Under the pieces are notes generated by a model, which saw nothing but the letters and a program-made list of their open reading frames with translations, did no database searches and was not told the origin of the DNA. This document shows, in pieces, positions 36,395 to 51,200 of a DNA stretch of 64,000 bases. The DNA is taken from positions 24,845,055 through 24,909,054 of the forward strand of contig NC_047063.1 of NCBI RefSeq assembly GCF_902459465.1, in the 5' to 3' direction. The DNA is from Asterias rubens. Lineage: Eukaryota > Echinodermata > Asteroidea > Forcipulatida > Asteriidae. The position numbers and the translations under genes were made by a program. How positions within the stretch are numbered: position 1 is the first letter of the stretch; each line of letters begins with the position of its first letter.

Positions 36395-39300
36395 CTATCC
36401 ACGAGGAGCTTCACATGTATCCGTGATGTAGGAGGTGAAAAGACTGGCAGGTTTACAGTAAAGAGATCTTGTATCATTTAATGGAAACTTGAGGACCAAT
36501 TGGACATCTTTGGCCCCTTGACTCCTGCCAGCCATGCAGGCGTGCCTGGCTTTGTGTTTAGCCGTGGTGCTAAGATGGGTCAAGGCACAGGGTGAGTTGA
36601 CAGACTTTGTAATTAAAACTCTGTCTGACCGTGGTGTGACAGCTTTATTTCATTTACTGCGTCTCTTTAGCCCTATTCGCTCTGGACTTAATGTTGGTAA
36701 ACTAAACCGAGCCAGTGGGTAACTTACCCGTTTCACGAAACTCATCGCAAGTAGCGACGCATCGTAGGGTTTTCGATGCGTCGCAGACCTAAGACACGTC
36801 GCGGCTGTGACGAATTCCACAATACATTTCACCAAACACGTCGTAAGCGCGACGAGTCGCAATACAAACTATTTTCACTCTTAATAAAAACAACCCTTTG
36901 GACGAGGATGAACTGCTAAAGTTCTGCGGCTGTTTTATGTTGTGTACAACTTGGTCATGAAACAGTCGTGTATTATAGTTCATTCAAGATGGCAGACACT
37001 ACACCGTTTCGGACTAGTGTTTAGGTATTTTTTTGGGGGGGGGTGGCGTTATAATTATTTATTTGTTTAGTTGTTTTAGTTTGTGTGTGTTCGTTTGTTA
37101 TGCGTGTGTTTGTTTTATTTTCTTTTACCCGTCCTTTTTTTTAATTTTTTATTGGGGGGGAGGGTAAATTTCCATTTTGTTGTCTAGTGTCTTCCCAATT
37201 GGTTCACGGAAGTTACGTGTGGTAATTGTTATTTTCTTTCATGCATTTTGTGCGTAAACAAATGAAACGTAGCATTCTTACGACGACCCTATGGGTTGTC
37301 ATAAGTTACTACTTGTTCTTCCTCGTTGTCAAGGAACTTGCGACGCATCCAACGCATCGTAACTTTGATGAAATCTATTTCATACGCATCGCAACTTACG
37401 ACGTGTAACCGGTCGCAACCGGTCGCAGCGCTTCGGGAATCGGGGGCAGGTAACTTTCCTCACAGATAACTTAACCAAGCCGTGTGGCTAGTTTAACCAA
37501 GCCAAAGGTGCCCAGGAAGATTGACCTGGTCAGTTTAAAGCCATTGGACCCTTTCGGTAAACAGTATTGTCCAAGTCCCACACTTCATGTATCACAACTT
37601 ATATATAAAATAACAATCCTGTGGAAATTTAGGCTCAATCAGACATCGGAGTCGGGAGAAAATAGCGGGAAAACCCACTCCTGTTTTCGCGCGTTTCGCC
37701 GTGTCATGACATGTGTTTATAACAAATCCGTAATTCTCGCTAACGAGAATTTATATTGTTTTACCGTTTTCTCAAAAAGTAAAGCATTTCATGGAACAAT
37801 ATTTCAAGAGAAGTCTTTCACCATTACCTTCTGTAAACCCTGTAAATTATTTGTAAATCTGTGAACTTTTTTTTTTCTTTCTGTACCGAAAGGGTCCAAT
37901 GGCTTTAACTGAGCCAGAAAATCCAGTGACCTTTCATCAGTCTAGATCACGCACGTAAAACTGGCATCCCTTTTACAATGTTTGTTGTCTCTGTAATTCT
38001 ACCAGCGTCAGTAAAATCCAAGTGCGGACTGTGGGAGGAATGATAAACCCATCGAAATGTTACCCTGCGTCTTGGTAAAGTTACCCAAAATGCTTAAATC
38101 CAGTACAAACACAACTTTTGTCTGGTACATTTTTCCCTCCATCCTACGAATATGAATTCCTACCTTCAGCTACCCAAGTTGTTTTCATCTTAAAGCCATT
38201 GAACCCTTTCGGTAAAAAGTATTGTCCAAGGCCTACACTTTGTGTATCACAACTTATATATAAAATAACAAACCTGTGAAAATTTGGGCTTAATCGGTCA
38301 TCGGAGTCGGGAGAAAATAACGGGAAAACCCACCCTTGTATCCGCGCGTTTCGCCGTGTCATGACATGTGTTTCAAATAAATCCGTAATTCTCGTTAAAG
38401 AGAATTGATATTTAGGATTTGAGGCATTGCATGGTGAGGTATCAGAATTGATATTGTTTTACTGTTTTCTCAAAAAGTAAAGCATTTCATGGAATAATAT
38501 TTCAAGAGCTTTTTATTTTTGTTTCTGTACCGAAAGGGTCCAATGGCTTTAATTGAATGTTCACTTCTTGTAGCCTCTTACCAAGACTGGCAGTTCTTGT
38601 TTGGGGTGAACTTGCGTTTAAAAAAAATTAACAATTTATCAATTTTTTTTTTAAATGGCCTGTTCAACCCTAGCAGTTTATTTCTCAAAGCCTATATATA
38701 CAATAACAAAACAACAAACATGAATAGTGTAACATAAGCAGTGAAAATTGATTGGATACAAAGATCTGAATAGTTTAATGTTTTTCCACTTCACTGCTTT
38801 TGTTACACTTAGATACCTGTTCATAATGCGCGTGGTTTTGTCATTAAGCCTTCACAAAAGACATTGCTAGGGTTGATTCACCAGGCATTTTAGTTTGCAT
38901 TTGATACCATCATAGGCCCTTTTGGTTGGTAAGCAGTTTGCAACAGCTGAATGATAATTCTATTTTTTTTTTTTCAATTCAAACAATTATTTAGAAAACA
39001 GAGATCCCTCAGAAAGTTCTTGATGATTTGTTTGCCCTTGTAGATTCAGTGTGTGCCAGCAATCCGTGCCTGCATGGGGGTGTCTGCACAGAGCAGTTGT
39101 GGAAAGTCAGCACTTATAGCTGCAACTGTTCCTCAGAGTGGACAGGTCAAAACTGCGAACAAGGTAGTTGTACTGTCTGTATTTCTATCTGTCTGTCTGT
39201 CTGTCTGTTTTTGAACCATCAGTTAGGGTACATGAAAGAACATTAAAGGAACACGTTGGTCGAGTTGGTCTTTGAAAAGCGTTTGTTATAAAATGCATAT

Positions 39301-42300
39301 GGGTAGAAAGATGCTGTAAAAGTAGAATACAATGATCCACACAAACATGCCTCAAAATTGCATGGTTTTCCTCTACATATCGTAATGTAAAAGGAAGACC
39401 ATGCAATTTCGAGGCAAACTTGTGTGGATAGTTGTATTCTACTTTTAAAACATCTTTCCAACCATGCATTTTATAACAAACGGTTACAAACGCTTTTTTA
39501 TACGCTATCCAAGGCACATATTCCTTTAATACTTTTTGTTTGACCTCGGACATCAGGGGCCAATTTCATGGCTCTGCTTACCGCTGAATTCTGCAATAAC
39601 TATCACCATTCTCCCCTTGCATAGCTAGCTCTGAATGTCTGCGCTAGCTGTGTAAGTGTAAAAACCTGTGAAATAAGCTTGACGTAAGCACAGAATTCCC
39701 TGCTTCCGGAAGCACCAATTCTTTGCTTACGGTAAGCAGAGCCATGAAGGGCCGTGTTTTCATTCAGGGGAAACCTTTTATGTAGTACATGTAGTTATGT
39801 CAGAGACAGCAAATATCCATACACAGTTTTGAATGAGTGTGTATATGGCATGATGATACCAGGGTTTGCTCATATGGAAGCTGCTTTACAAATTTAAGCA
39901 GTAAGTTGTGACTAAGTAAGTCTGTATCAGACATAAATCATGTTAAGTAGGATTTGATATTCGCAAGGTGGGAGTATAATCAAGTGAGGTTTGCACCATG
40001 TGTAAGTCTCTTGTGAGTAGTGTTGGTTCTCAGAAGAACCGGCGGTTAACAACTCCACATTTCGATCAGTATGTTCTGATTGTCTTCAGGAGGATGGATA
40101 CCTGAAGACTATTAGAGCATACTGATAGACCTTATGCATATGACGTCATTTCAGTAGGGCGCCCTCACGTAGAGGTCAAAAGGAGGTTGTTCATTGGCCA
40201 ATACTGTGCGCTGCGCGTACAAATCCGCGCGTCTCGATTGTTTCGTCACCGTTTTTCCTCTAAGATGGCGGCTGGATGACGTCAATGCATAAGGTCCATT
40301 GAAACGTTGAGTTGTCACCCAACTACTCAAAAGAGATTTACACATGGTGCTACGGCAAACTTCACCTGATAAGTCATGTTAGTCAAATCTATCTCAATCC
40401 CACAACACCGGTAAACCACATGTCCAAAGGCCCGCACTTTGTGTATCACAACTTATATATAACATAACAAACCCATGAAAATTTAGGCTCAATCGGTCAT
40501 CGAAGTCGGGAGAAAATAGCGGGAAAACCCACCCTTGTTTCCGCACGTTTCGCTGTGTCATGAAATGTGTTTAAAATAAATTTGTTATTCTCGATATCGA
40601 GAATTGATAATTGTTTTCATGTTTTCTAAAAAGTAAAGCATTTCATGGAATAATATTTCAAGGGAAGTCTTTCACCATTACCTTCTGTAAATTTTTGTTC
40701 TGTTCAAAAAGTGTCCAATGGCTTTAATGAACTCAATGGCTTTAATGAACTCAACATTTTCCTTTACTCAGATGTTGATGAATGTACCAGCAGCCCGTGT
40801 AAGAACATGGGTCTTTGCATCAACAAGGAACAGGGTTTTACCTGTAATTGTCTACCACAGTGGATTGGTCCAACGTGCGAGAGACCCTCACGTAAGTCAC
40901 TCATCTCTTACAGCATGGTTACAGTCTTGTTTTAGTTGTTGTTGTTTTTCTTGTTTTGCTCTCATTGTTGTTATTATGTGACAGGTCTTTTCTTATGTTT
41001 GATTGACACCCCTTATCTGGTGCTGCCAAGTATGGAGCCCACCGAGCTTGTTTATCTCTGCCTGCATAGGTATCCATATACCCCACTTTAAGCAATTATT
41101 GTGGTGTGCTCAAGGACACAAGCGTGATGATCAGGATTGGAACACATGACTTAGCCACCAGAAGTTGAGTCCAGTGCACTAGACCTCTTGGCCACTACAA
41201 GCTTTACCCTCTCATCAGTGAAATTCCAGCTCTGCAAAGCCAACACTTGGCTTGTCATTTGGGTCATTTATTTGATAAACTGACATAAGCATAAATTTCT
41301 CTTTTGCAACCTGTACATTGTATGGGATTATTTTGTTGTCATTTCTTTGGATGCAGAGTGTGGTCCTCAGTTATATTCCGGCTGGCCTAGCCAGAAGAAA
41401 TCAATATCGGGACCAGTGTTCACCCAAGCAAACTTCACTGACAGGCTCCTGCCGTACATCTGCAGCTACACCATCCAGAACCTTCAGAAGACAGGCAAAG
41501 TGCAGCTTATCTTTGATGACTTCTTGATGTCTGGAAGTAAGACCAGGCAGCCTTGCATGTGGTCTTACGACAAGAATGGAATCGAGGTACTTCATTGTGT
41601 ATTTCTTTGCTCTTAAAATAGCAGCATTCTCTCTCCACTGGCCAAATGCCAGTTAGGACGCCTGAGAATCATTCACAATTCACTCTAAGTGGTCTGACTG
41701 GCTAGTTTAGGGTTGAAATGCATCTCCATTTAATTTGAAATGCATCCCTATTTAAAGGCACTGGACACTTTTGGTAATTGTCAAAGACTAGCCTTCATAG
41801 TTGGTGTATCTCAACTTATGCATATAATAACAAACCTGTGAAAATTTGAGTTCTAAATCTGAGGTCTCTGAAATCAAATTCTTGGAAAATTACTTCTTTC
41901 TCGAAAAACTATGGCACTTCAGAGGGAGCCGTTTCTCACAATGTTTTATACCATCAACCTCTCCCCATTACTCGTCACCAAGAAAGGTTTTATGCTAGTA
42001 ATTATTTTGAGTAATTACCAAAAGTGTCCACTGCCTTTAATTTGAAATAATGAATATGGGATGAACAAGTTGAATCACTTGAAAGCAAACTTGGCCAAAG
42101 AGTTTGTTTGTTTGTTTGTTTGTTTGTTTATTAGACAATCTCCACAGAATTCTATAAAATACAACAATTGGACAAAAACAGATAAAAAATACAAGGGAAA
42201 AGACATTTGAATCTGAGGAATTGTCGAGGATAACACAAAAAAGCTAAAATAAGCTTATTTCCATTGTGGTCCTCTATACAAAATAAAAATGCAGAAACAC

Positions 42301-45300
42301 TGAAGACACATTAAAATACAAGAATAAAACTATGACTAGAAAATTGCACATGAAATAAAACAAATGGAATAGGCGACCAAGACACCCAACAACAAACAAA
42401 TTGATTCGTGTCACCTGGCCCGGCCACTGTGTCACCACGAGTACTGTTCTAATGAAAAAAAGAATAAATTAACCGACTACAAACAATGCATCCTCCTGGA
42501 GCTGCAACTTATCAAAGTAATGCAGTTTGAGAGTTTTTTTAAATTTGGCTAGGGATGAATTTGTGTTCCGGAGCATGATGGGAAGTTTATTCCATAACTT
42601 AGCCCCAGAAACTCGGAAGGAGTGTTGACCATAACTGTGATGATGGGGAATATCAAAAGAAAAGTGATTTGATCGGGTGTTATAGAAGCGAGTACTACTT
42701 GTCAGTTGAAAAAAATCTTTAAAATAATCCGGAGCCAAGGAAGTCAAGATACGAAATATACTACATAGTTTCAATTGATCAATCCGGTTCTGGACTGGGA
42801 GCCAACCAACTTGTTTGAAATGATCTACCGTTAAGTGAGTCCTTGGCTTCAGATTAAGAACAAATCTAGTCAACTTGTTTTGGGAAGTCTGTAATTTGGT
42901 TTTAGTGTGTTTAGTTAAGCTATCATACCAAAATGAAGAACAGTAATCATAGTGACACAGAACCAGAGCCGATGCCAACAGTTTTCTGATCGAGCTATCA
43001 AAAAATTTGGCCTTACGGTACAGAAATTTCAGTCTGCCGTTAGCCCGGCTTATTACCTTGGCAGCCATCATTTCGCCACTAAGTGCCTGATCAAGTTCAG
43101 CACCAAGGTACTTAACTGTAGACTTAGATTTAATCTTAGTACTATCATTACAGAGAATATTCAAATCACAACATGTTTTTAATCGACGTTTTTGACCAAA
43201 AAGAATACTTTCACATTTTCCGAGATTCAAGGATAATTTGTTGTCAGCCATCCAATCACAGACAGATTTCAATTCCGTTGTCAACATTTTTCCAATAATA
43301 CCTGTGTTGTTTCCAGAAACAATAAGAGCAGCGTCATCAGCATACATTAATAATCTACAATTTACAGCCGTCTCCAAATCATTAATATAAATTAGAAACA
43401 ATAGGGGTCCGAGGACAGACCCCTGTGCGACACCACATGTAATAGTTTGTAAACTAGATTCAGTACCAGAGATAGAAACCAGCTGCTTTCTTTCAGACAG
43501 GTATGATGAAAACCATGAAACAACAGAGCTGTTTAATCCAACTGCTTTAAGTTTACCCACTAAGATATTGTGATTAACTGTATCGAATGCTTTTTCCAAG
43601 TCAAGAAGAAGCATGCCAGAGTAGTTACCTTTGTCCAACTCGGTTCTTACATGGTCACTAAGGAAAGCCAGGCACGATTCAGTCGAAAAAGATTTTCGAA
43701 AACCCGACTGATACTGGAATAACAATCGATTGTCATGAAGGTATGGGTATAACTGATTGTGCACTACCTTTTCCAATACCTTAGACACAACGCTGAGTAT
43801 TGAAATCGGCCGATAATTTCCCGGGTCATCTGTATTGTTCTTTTTATGAATAGGAACCACCCTGGCATGCTTCAGGTCATTTGGGAATTTACCTAGATGC
43901 AAGGATAAATTGATAATGTGTGTCAATGGAGAGACAATGGCATCAGCAGAATCTCGCAAAAACTTAGCAGGAATGTGGTCTAAACCTGTAGATTTGGAAC
44001 AGTTTATGCAGTACAATAATTTAAGTATGTAGTCCTCACTGACTGGAGTCAAACTAATGCTAAATTGTAGGAAAAATTTTTATCTAACTATAGCAGAAAA
44101 ACGTGCTCATAAGGTACAGGTAAGCAGATTTCACATGTCGGCAGGAAAGAAAGACATTCATTTTCATACAGTAAGCACCAGAAGGTTAGCATACCTTTTT
44201 GTGTGCTTACGGTTAGCAGCGCGCTATGATATGGAAACTCGCGCAGTAAGCACAAAATCAGCCATTAAGCAGCTCTATGAAATTGGCCCCGCTGCTTACT
44301 GTATAAAAATGAGTGACGTTAACAATGCGAATCCATGGTAAAAGTGCAAGCAGCCGCCTAATTTTCTTACCTATGAAACACACTAATGGTTAAGGAAATT
44401 CTTCTGCTACAGTTAGCACGAAAATGGGCTTAACGTTGAGCAGATGAAATTTGGCCGTTCAGGGCTTGTTATCAAACCAGTGCGTCTTGATCACATTTTG
44501 TTTGTTTATCCGTACATACAGGTATACGATGGTGAGTCAGCTAGTCCGGTGATTGAGCAATGCTTTGCATCATACAAGCGGCCAGGAGCATTGATATCAA
44601 CTGAGAACTCGCTGCGTATAGAGTTCAAACACTGGAGTAGCATAGCTTTCCAGTTTCCAGTCTTCCGAGCCCACTACCGATTTCTGTCGGCCAGTGAACA
44701 GGCTTTTAAACCAATAGGTAATTCAATGTCAGGGATTCAACGCTACTGTATCATAATAATTTAAATTTATATTGTACCCCTTACATGCAAATGATCAAAA
44801 GCACTTAACACATGTTAAAATGCACAGAATGGAAGAAAAATGTTTTAAAAAAAAACAGAAATGGCTAGGCAGAAATGAGCAGGATACCAGTCACAAATTG
44901 TACATGGGACATTGTATTTTGACTGGTAACCTTTGATGAGAAATAAATAATCTAACTTCGCGTCTGGAGTTAATCGCTCAGTTTGTTCATTTTTATTTTG
45001 GCATCAATGCAATGCAAAATTTGTAATCGGTTTTTCACTATTCTCTCATGACCCAGATGGCCGATCGATCTCAAACTTCTACAGGTTTATCAGTTTATGT
45101 AAATGATGGATTACATAAAGTGCTCACACTGCCAGCGACTGTTTTGTTAGCAAAAAACAATTCTGTAATGTTCCTTTAAGCAGCTCTATGAACTAGGGCC
45201 CAGCCCAGTGCCCAAGCAATACCATTCAAAACACTAAAATGTTAAATGTAACATTAAAAACAGGGAATTCTCCATTCCCTACGTTTTTTGATGTCACTGG

Positions 45301-48240
45301 TTAGTCTTTAAATGCTACCACTTTCTTCCTTGTTTGATCTATAAGACTTTCACAGCTATTTGGTTTAATATAGTTTATCCTGCAAAAAGGTATGTGGAGT
45401 TATGTTTTTTGAAGTATGAGACCTTTTTTCTTTACTTATTCTTATTTTATTATTATTATTTATTTGGCAATTCTACAATTCTTGACAACATGTAATGGTT
45501 AAGGAGGTTTACAATGGTTTACAGTATTCAGTTTGCTATGCAAAAGTTGTTAAGAGTTAACCCTAAATTGTTGAAAATTTGCCAACATTGTGTTTACTCT
45601 GGAAGTTGTCTGACTTTGTAGGATTTGAGGCTGCAGGCCTAAATAGCAATTTTCATGTGTTAGGAACAGGGGAATAAATTTTAATCCCAGCCACTCAGTC
45701 AGCCAGTCAATTATCCAAACATCCAAGGACTGCTGGTTTGTAAGTATTGCTTGTTTACTAAAACCATAATTGAGTTGGGAACCACAATCACAATAACAGT
45801 GCATCACATGGTATTTTAGGCTGGCAACCTTTTGCTACTACAAAATCAGATGAAATATATGTTCTGTTTGATTGTTCAGTGGACACACTAGCATTCTTTG
45901 ATGATCGTCAGAGCCAGTTTGCCACGGTCCTATGGCAGCCAGAGACCCACGATATGCTGTGGCTCTTTGTTGCACCCAAGAAGAAGCATGTATTCTTGTC
46001 TCTTAACCCCATCTTTAAGTCGGGTAAGTAAACACTAGGGTCTTTTGAAATGTCGGCTCAAGCTAAGGCTCCATAAGTTTTGTTGAAAAATGTGGTTTGG
46101 GCATATGGGGTGCAGTTTGTCAATTAACTATTTAGTGTCATATGATTTGAGGCATTGCATGGTGAGGTATCAATATGTATTTGGTTTGCGGTAACACCAT
46201 GTGTGTGTCTACTGGTCAGTTAGAGTTTTTTTCTTTTGAGAACTGTCCTTCTTTATTCTACTAATTCGGAGTAGATTTATCAGGTTGTGTGGGTGTCTTC
46301 TTAGTTTTGAAAAGAACTGTCCTGCTTTTTAACTACTACCTGGGCGGAAAGGTACACAAAATAGGCTGGGAATACTACTTTAGCTTACAGGATCGTTTTT
46401 AACTGCACTATCGCAGAGCTTGCTCTGGTCATCGTCAGGAGAGTGTATTTTTACATTTTGTTACCATGGTTTGTAACAATTACCTTTCAACCATAGAAAC
46501 TGTACTAACGATACTAATATTATCTACTCAAGTGATAACAGACATGTAGAAACTATTATCAATGTACTTAATGTTGAATTAGACAAAGTATCAATTTGGC
46601 TCCAGGCAAACAGACTGTCACTCAACTTGAAGAAATGTACATTAATGGCTTTTTCAAAAAGTAAAAAGAAATTGAATTTACGTAATTGTCAAGTTAAAAT
46701 TAATAATGAGCCCATACAGCGAGTGACTAATACAAAATTTCTTGGGGTTTATATTGACGAATGTCTTTCATGGAACATCCATATCAAAGAATTAGAAAAC
46801 AAAATATCAAACAATATTGGTATCATGAGTAGATTGAAGTATACACTCCCATCGAGCATTCTGCGTACCTTATATTGTTCACTTATTCTTTCATACCTCT
46901 CTTATTGTAACATTATCTGGGCCAATACATACAAGTCAAATCTGGATAAGTTGATTAAACTTCAGAAAAAGGCTATTCGCATTGTATGCAAGGCCCCCTT
47001 TCTCGAGCACACCACTCCCTTGTTTAAGAAACATAAGCTATTGTCTCTTATGAATATAAATGTATTTCAGCAAGATGTTTTTATGTATAAGTTTGTAAAC
47101 AACTAACTTCCTAAATCATTACTCAATCTTTTTGTTTATAACAGCACCGTACATGATTACAATACTAGGTCGTCAGCTAAATTTCATGTTCCCCTATTTA
47201 GATCAACTCTTTCCCAACACACAATTTCTTTCACTGGACCAGAAAACTGGAATAATCTTCTACCACCAATTACTAATTGCCCCTCAATTAGCTCGTTTAA
47301 ATACCGACTAAAAACGTTTTTACTAAATTCCCAACATAATTGATCGATTTGCTTTTTTATACTGGTAGTTGGCTTAGCCGTTACTTACCTACCTACTTAC
47401 TCGTCTATGTTTTCTAATTTGTATTGTTTGTTTAATTGCTGTCCCTTTGTTTACTTCACATACATGTTCTGCTTCATAGTTATATTTTCATTGTTTAACC
47501 ATGGTTAAACCTTTGTGTAGTTATCTACCGTCGTGGTATGTATTTATTTATTCGTCTATTTAGTGCAGTTTTCCTGTTTTGTTCTGTAATCTTGTAACGG
47601 GCACATCCGCCACAAGCCTCGGCTTTTAAGATGATGCCTCCATGTGATGTGAATGTGGAAATAAATGTTTTATTGATTGATTGATTGACTATTGTCAATT
47701 GACAAACGGCGCACCAAACAAACAGGGCCCTATTTTATAAAGCTGTTTGGCAGAAAATGCTGCTTTCTGCTCTACCAGCCAGGCTCCTGATGGATGATAC
47801 CCAAGCCTACATCCGTTTGAACTGTAAAAGGGGTAACCCTCTGTCAGCCCCAGGAGTACTTGGTTGCAATGGCCCCTGGAAAAATAGTTGATTTGTAGCC
47901 CATAACTTGAAGTGGCCTTCCAGGCCTTGGCGACTTGCATAAAATGAAAACAATTAAAAAATGAAGTCCTTTCTGAACCAGTATTTTCATCTTCTGTTCC
48001 TGCATTTTAGACAGTATCATCATTACGCTGGACATCCATGACGGAATCACATCAGACGCTCCTAAGAATCACTCCCTCCATTATAAATACCAATTCCCAA
48101 CGCTGGAGATGATCTCTACAGGCAATGGGTTGTATGTCCGCTGTTTCACTAACAGACTGGTCAATCAGAACGTCACGGTAGCCGGAATGTTTGTCTTCTT
48201 CTCCAAAGCTGGTACGCGAAGAGAGTAATTATAATAATAT

Positions 48241-48273
<33 letters not shown>

Positions 48274-51200
48274 CAGCTTTTATATAGCGACTTTTACACC
48301 TAAAGGGCATCTTAAAGCGCTTCCAATATTATTACCCCTGATCACTGGGCCTTAATTCCTGCCTTATACCATCTCATCTCCTTGGGGATTATACAGCCTG
48401 TGCAATAATTCATTAACAAGAATAACCTCACAGGTACCCATATACCCCTGGGGGGAGAGAAGCAATTAAAGTTACGTGTCGGCCACTTCACCCTACATTA
48501 ATACTATAAATTGGTGCCATCTGATAACAATTTCTGTTTGTTCCTGATCATTGCTCTATTTTTGATGTCCCAGTTATTTTAAGATTTCTTTAAGTTACAA
48601 CAATTTGTAATACCATTTAGATGAAGCGTGTTCGCTGCAGGTTTGCTTGTATTAATAATGATAAATAGTGGCTTTTTATATGACTCCCATATCTGTCACT
48701 CAGCGATGCTCAAGGCGCTTTAACTAGGTTTTGAATTAGCCATAATTGAATAAACACATTTATGTTACAGAGAGCCAAGAGTTGTGCTCTGATTTCTGGT
48801 GTGCCAACAAGCGCTGTATCTCCAGCGCCTTGGAATGTGACGGGATTAACCACTGTGGAGATAACTCAGACGAGAAACCCTGCCTAGGTCAGTCACAGTA
48901 GTTTGTTGTGTCATTTCAGATATATGGATTGCACATGACGTCATTGACCTCCATCTTTGATGAAACGTGCACGCTATCATTGGCATATAGTTGTGTTGGC
49001 TGAGAGTTTTGCGCAAGCATGTACGCGTGCATTTTTCCAATGTTTCTCATCAAATATGGCGGCCGATGACGCTGTGTGCAATCCATCCATTGGTCATTTC
49101 TACTCAACTTGGACATGTTTTACAATATATTAACTCAGCATTGGAATGTGCACTTTCCAGTCTAAACCATTCAAAGGCGCTGGTGTAAAAGAAGTTAATG
49201 CAGGGATAGAGTAAAATGTCAAATCTCAAAATGATTCGGACCTTGGTGGACTAGAGAGAGAGATGATTGCTTGATTTGTAATCATACAATCAAGTCAGTT
49301 CCTCTTCAAGTATTGCTTTAAACCAATTACCTCAAAGGGTTTTGATATACCCTTTGTAGCTCAAATTTTTGGTCATGACATGAATCCCTACTCACTGTGA
49401 GTCATGACATGAATCCCTACTCACTGTGAGTGAAGTCACAATTCTTTGAAAAAAAGTGAAAAGCATGGAGCAATGTTTTCAGGAGAGTCGCATGTTAGAT
49501 GAAACGTTAGTTAGTTGAAACATGCAAATTAATTTTCATCTTTTGAGTCGAAAAATATTTTCTTGATATTGTTTCACTCATTTCTCAAAAAACTACATCG
49601 GCAAGTACATGTGTTTTAAGGGAAGCTTTCTATCGTCATTATCTTCAAACTGTGTGAGTTTAGTGTAAATCTGTGGACATTGTTTGGTTTTTTTTTTCGT
49701 CATAGAAAAAGTACCCTAACCCTTTAAAATGCATTCTTTTCTGTTGTAGGGTTATGTCCAGAGCATTGGTGCGCCAATGGTGGGACATGTCATGAAGTAA
49801 TCAGTGGGTACCCACGCTGCTCTTGCCAGCCTAACTTCTCTGGTGATAGGTGTCAGGAGGAGGAAGGTAGGATTTCAGCGCTGTTTACACAAAGTCACCT
49901 GGCAACAATTATAAATTTGGCAAATCATTTTTAGCATGTTTACGACCTAACACATTATAGTTTTGTCCTTACACTAATTAGCATGAGTGCAAATTACTAT
50001 ATGTGCCTTTTTTCAGGGAGTGACATGCCATGATTCTCCACCTGATCCTATGAGATACATATTGCTGGCACTGTGCCAAACTGTTGTGGTTATATTTTTT
50101 GCATTTCCATGAAATAACCTACCTCAATATATTGGTTGTACGTGCCTTAGGAGAAAGGATTCAGCCCTGGAGTCTTTTTCAGAATCAAATATTTTAGTGA
50201 GAAATTACCTCTTTCTCAAAAACTCTGCTATTTCAGAGGGAGTTTCTCATAATGTTTTATACTATCAACAGCTCTCGGTTGCTCGTTACCAAGTAAGTTT
50301 TTATGCTAATATATATATATAATGAGTAACTACTAATAGTGTCAAGTGCCTTTAAGTTATCTTGATTTGTATCTCCCATACAGTGTGCCCGAAAGATTAC
50401 TGTATGAATGGTGGGATATGCCTGGGATCGTCTGTATCTACACGTTACTGCCTGTGTCAACGGCCGTACTCAGGAGTCAATTGCCAGCAAGACAATTCAG
50501 GTAGTGGATAGGAGGGTAGTCGGCCGGGGCTAAACCTCATGGTGCTGCTTGCCATATCAAGCACTTATAACACCCTGTAGAGAGTCTTCAACAGACTTAT
50601 CAACAACTCTCTTAGTTCACTCCCTCCATCCTTGTAACTTTTTGTGTGCATTTTAGAATATTTTAGAATTGATGTGATTTTTTATGGTCTCCATAGTTTG
50701 CTTCCAAAGTGCTTTGTGCAATTTGCATTTCCTAAATACCTCTCTGTTTTTATTTAAATACAGTTTACAAATATTCCTTTTGATTTTAATGTACACTGTT
50801 TTGTAATTCAGCCAGTAGGCTGCAATGAGCAATAATAATATGATGCAGTTAGCATAGAATTCCCTGCAAACAATGTGCAGGGCCCAATTTCATTAAACCT
50901 GTAAGCAGTAAAACAGAAGCACAGAAGTTTTTGCCTAACAGAAACTGGTTACCAGCCGAAATTTCATTAAGTTTACATTGTTGCAACTGGTGCCACTCAT
51001 TTTTGGCTTTACAGCAAAGACATTCCCTGCTTATTGTGTTTTTGTTTGTTCCAGTGCCTTGCGCACCATATTGGTAGAACATGCTCTAAAAGGCCGTATC
51101 CGAATTGGCGGCTATGGCTACGGCTACGGCTGGATCGCCGCGTCGTCATGCATTGAAGTATAGGACGCCCTTAGCAACACCCATGGCAACGGTCGTAGCC

